Assembly: GCA_027062985.1 (NCBI GenBank)
Contig: JAMOSR010000016.1
Location: 1 to 12,651 of the forward strand
Source of the DNA: Nautiliaceae bacterium
Lineage (GTDB): Bacteria; Campylobacterota; Campylobacteria; Campylobacterales; Nautiliaceae
Direction of reading: 5' to 3'
DNA length: 12,651 nucleotides
Positions 12,058-12,651 of this stretch are shown piece after piece (position 1 is the first letter of the stretch; each line of letters opens with the position of its first letter). Made by a program: the position numbers and the translations under genes. The notes beneath the pieces were generated by a model. It searched no databases. It saw only the letters and a program-made list of their open reading frames with translations, and had not been told where the DNA came from.

Positions 12058-12651
12058 CTCTAAACCCGTATTTTTTCATAATTTCCAGTCCTTTAGGAGA
12101 AGTTGCAAACTTTAAAAACTCTTCTGCCAATTTTTTATTTTTAGAATATTTAACCACAGCCAACAACAGTCTGTGTTTTTTCGCCGCAGGAATATCTATA
12201 ACGTCCAAATATTCTTTATTTCCTTTCCATTTAGCGGTAGCTTTCCAGTTAGGTCCCACGTCCGCTACTGTTTTTACCCTATCATTCAACGGTCTTGAAT
12301 CAAGAACCACCTCCACACATCTGTCAAGCACAGTGTAAAAAAACTCTTCTCCCTTATATTTTGTTAAAACTTTTTTTGTCTCTTTTCCGCATGAACTGAG
12401 CTTATAATTACACAACACCACTTTTATATCGGTTCTTAATAAATCATCAAGCCCTTTTATATGTTTCGGGTTTCCTTTTTTTACTACGAGTCCCAATTGA
12501 TTATATCCCACTTCTTTATAATCTAAAAAAAGATTTTTATTTTTTAAAACATACCCTTCGCTTCCCGGCAGATACAAATCCCCCTTTTTAGCGGTTTTAA
12601 TGGTTTTCAAAAGCGCTTTTGAACCTCCGGGAATAATATGTATTTTTACAT
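12044..12651 (-). CDS. Periplasmic solute-binding protein, ModA/WtpA-like (5' end outside window)
   Basis: The last 201 codons are visible; the frame is open to the right edge, so signal peptide and start lie outside. The sequence has the form of a type-2 periplasmic binding protein for oxyanions: IIPGGSKALLKTIKTAKKGDLYLPGSEGYV at the visible N-terminal side, GLVVKKGNPKHIKGLDDLL in the first lobe crossover, and a C-terminal block LAVVKYSKNKKLAEEFLKFATSPKGLEIMKKYGF, which is very typical of molybdate/tungstate-type and related family-1 binding proteins. The ligand is not determined by what can be seen. The gene overlaps the GGDEF-EAL gene by 14 nt (TAG inside its first codons), and no matching ABC permease or ATPase follows. 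It may therefore act as a signal-delivering partner of the membrane c-di-GMP protein, unless transport genes lie upstream of the window. Confidence 0.75.
   Translation of the reverse strand, partial: VKIHIIPGGSKALLKTIKTAKKGDLYLPGSEGYVLKNKNLFLDYKEVGYNQLGLVVKKGNPKHIKGLDDLLRTDIKVVLCNYKLSSCGKETKKVLTKYKGEEFFYTVLDRCVEVVLDSRPLNDRVKTVADVGPNWKATAKWKGNKEYLDVIDIPAAKKHRLLLAVVKYSKNKKLAEEFLKFATSPKGLEIMKKYGFRDENE

Overview
The window comes from an AT-rich bacterial genome with tightly packed genes, many start/stop overlaps, short leaders and TGn-TATAAT type -10 elements that lack clear -35 boxes. That style, together with a cytochrome bd oxidase, an ATP-type PEP carboxykinase, a short TatB and a c-di-GMP receptor/enzyme, suggests Campylobacterota, perhaps a Nautiliales-like vent bacterium (Nautilia/Caminibacter type). 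This is an inference from memory of the group; no database search was possible.

Layout, left to right. (1) Positions 1-581: the 3' end of cydB and a small membrane protein that may be a CydX-like accessory subunit. (2) 650-2307: pckA with its own promoter and a textbook intrinsic terminator. (3) 2311-2814: a promoter and five tRNAs in a row (Gly-GCC, Cys-GCA, Leu-UAA, Ser-GCU, Asn-GUU), all with encoded CCA. A perfect 13-bp inverted repeat encloses tRNA-Cys. (4) 2815-3025: a gene-free convergent gap. (5) 3026-4233 on the minus strand: tatB followed by an RluA-family pseudouridine synthase. (6) 4277-6917 on the plus strand: purB, a nitrilase-family amidohydrolase and pcm, joined by 1- and 4-nt overlaps. 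tatB and purB are divergent and their -10 boxes overlap. (7) 6924-7520 on the minus strand: a TrmH-type tRNA 2'-O-methyltransferase with a TTG start. (8) 7549-7853: a 287-bp non-coding element with 19-bp terminal inverted repeats and a perfect 9-bp target duplication. (9) 7849-12651 on the minus strand: one long unit, read as a periplasmic solute-binding protein (5' end outside the window), a membrane GGDEF-EAL protein, then znuA, znuC and znuB, all overlapping or closely spaced.

Two things stand out. The first is the element at 7558-7844. It has all the hallmarks of a MITE, and its 19-bp ends share TACACATCT, and 13 of 19 positions, with the Tn5/IS50 mosaic end; a 9-bp duplication also fits that IS4-family group. 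It landed exactly at the znuB stop codon without breaking the gene and separated znuB from trmH, which would otherwise lie 32 nt apart. It probably supplies a terminator to the znu unit and part of a new promoter to trmH. The second is the overlap of a periplasmic binding protein gene with a transmembrane GGDEF-EAL gene. This resembles NspS/MbaA of Vibrio cholerae and suggests that a periplasmic ligand controls c-di-GMP breakdown, here in one transcription unit with a zinc-type ABC importer whose binding protein lacks one expected metal-binding histidine.
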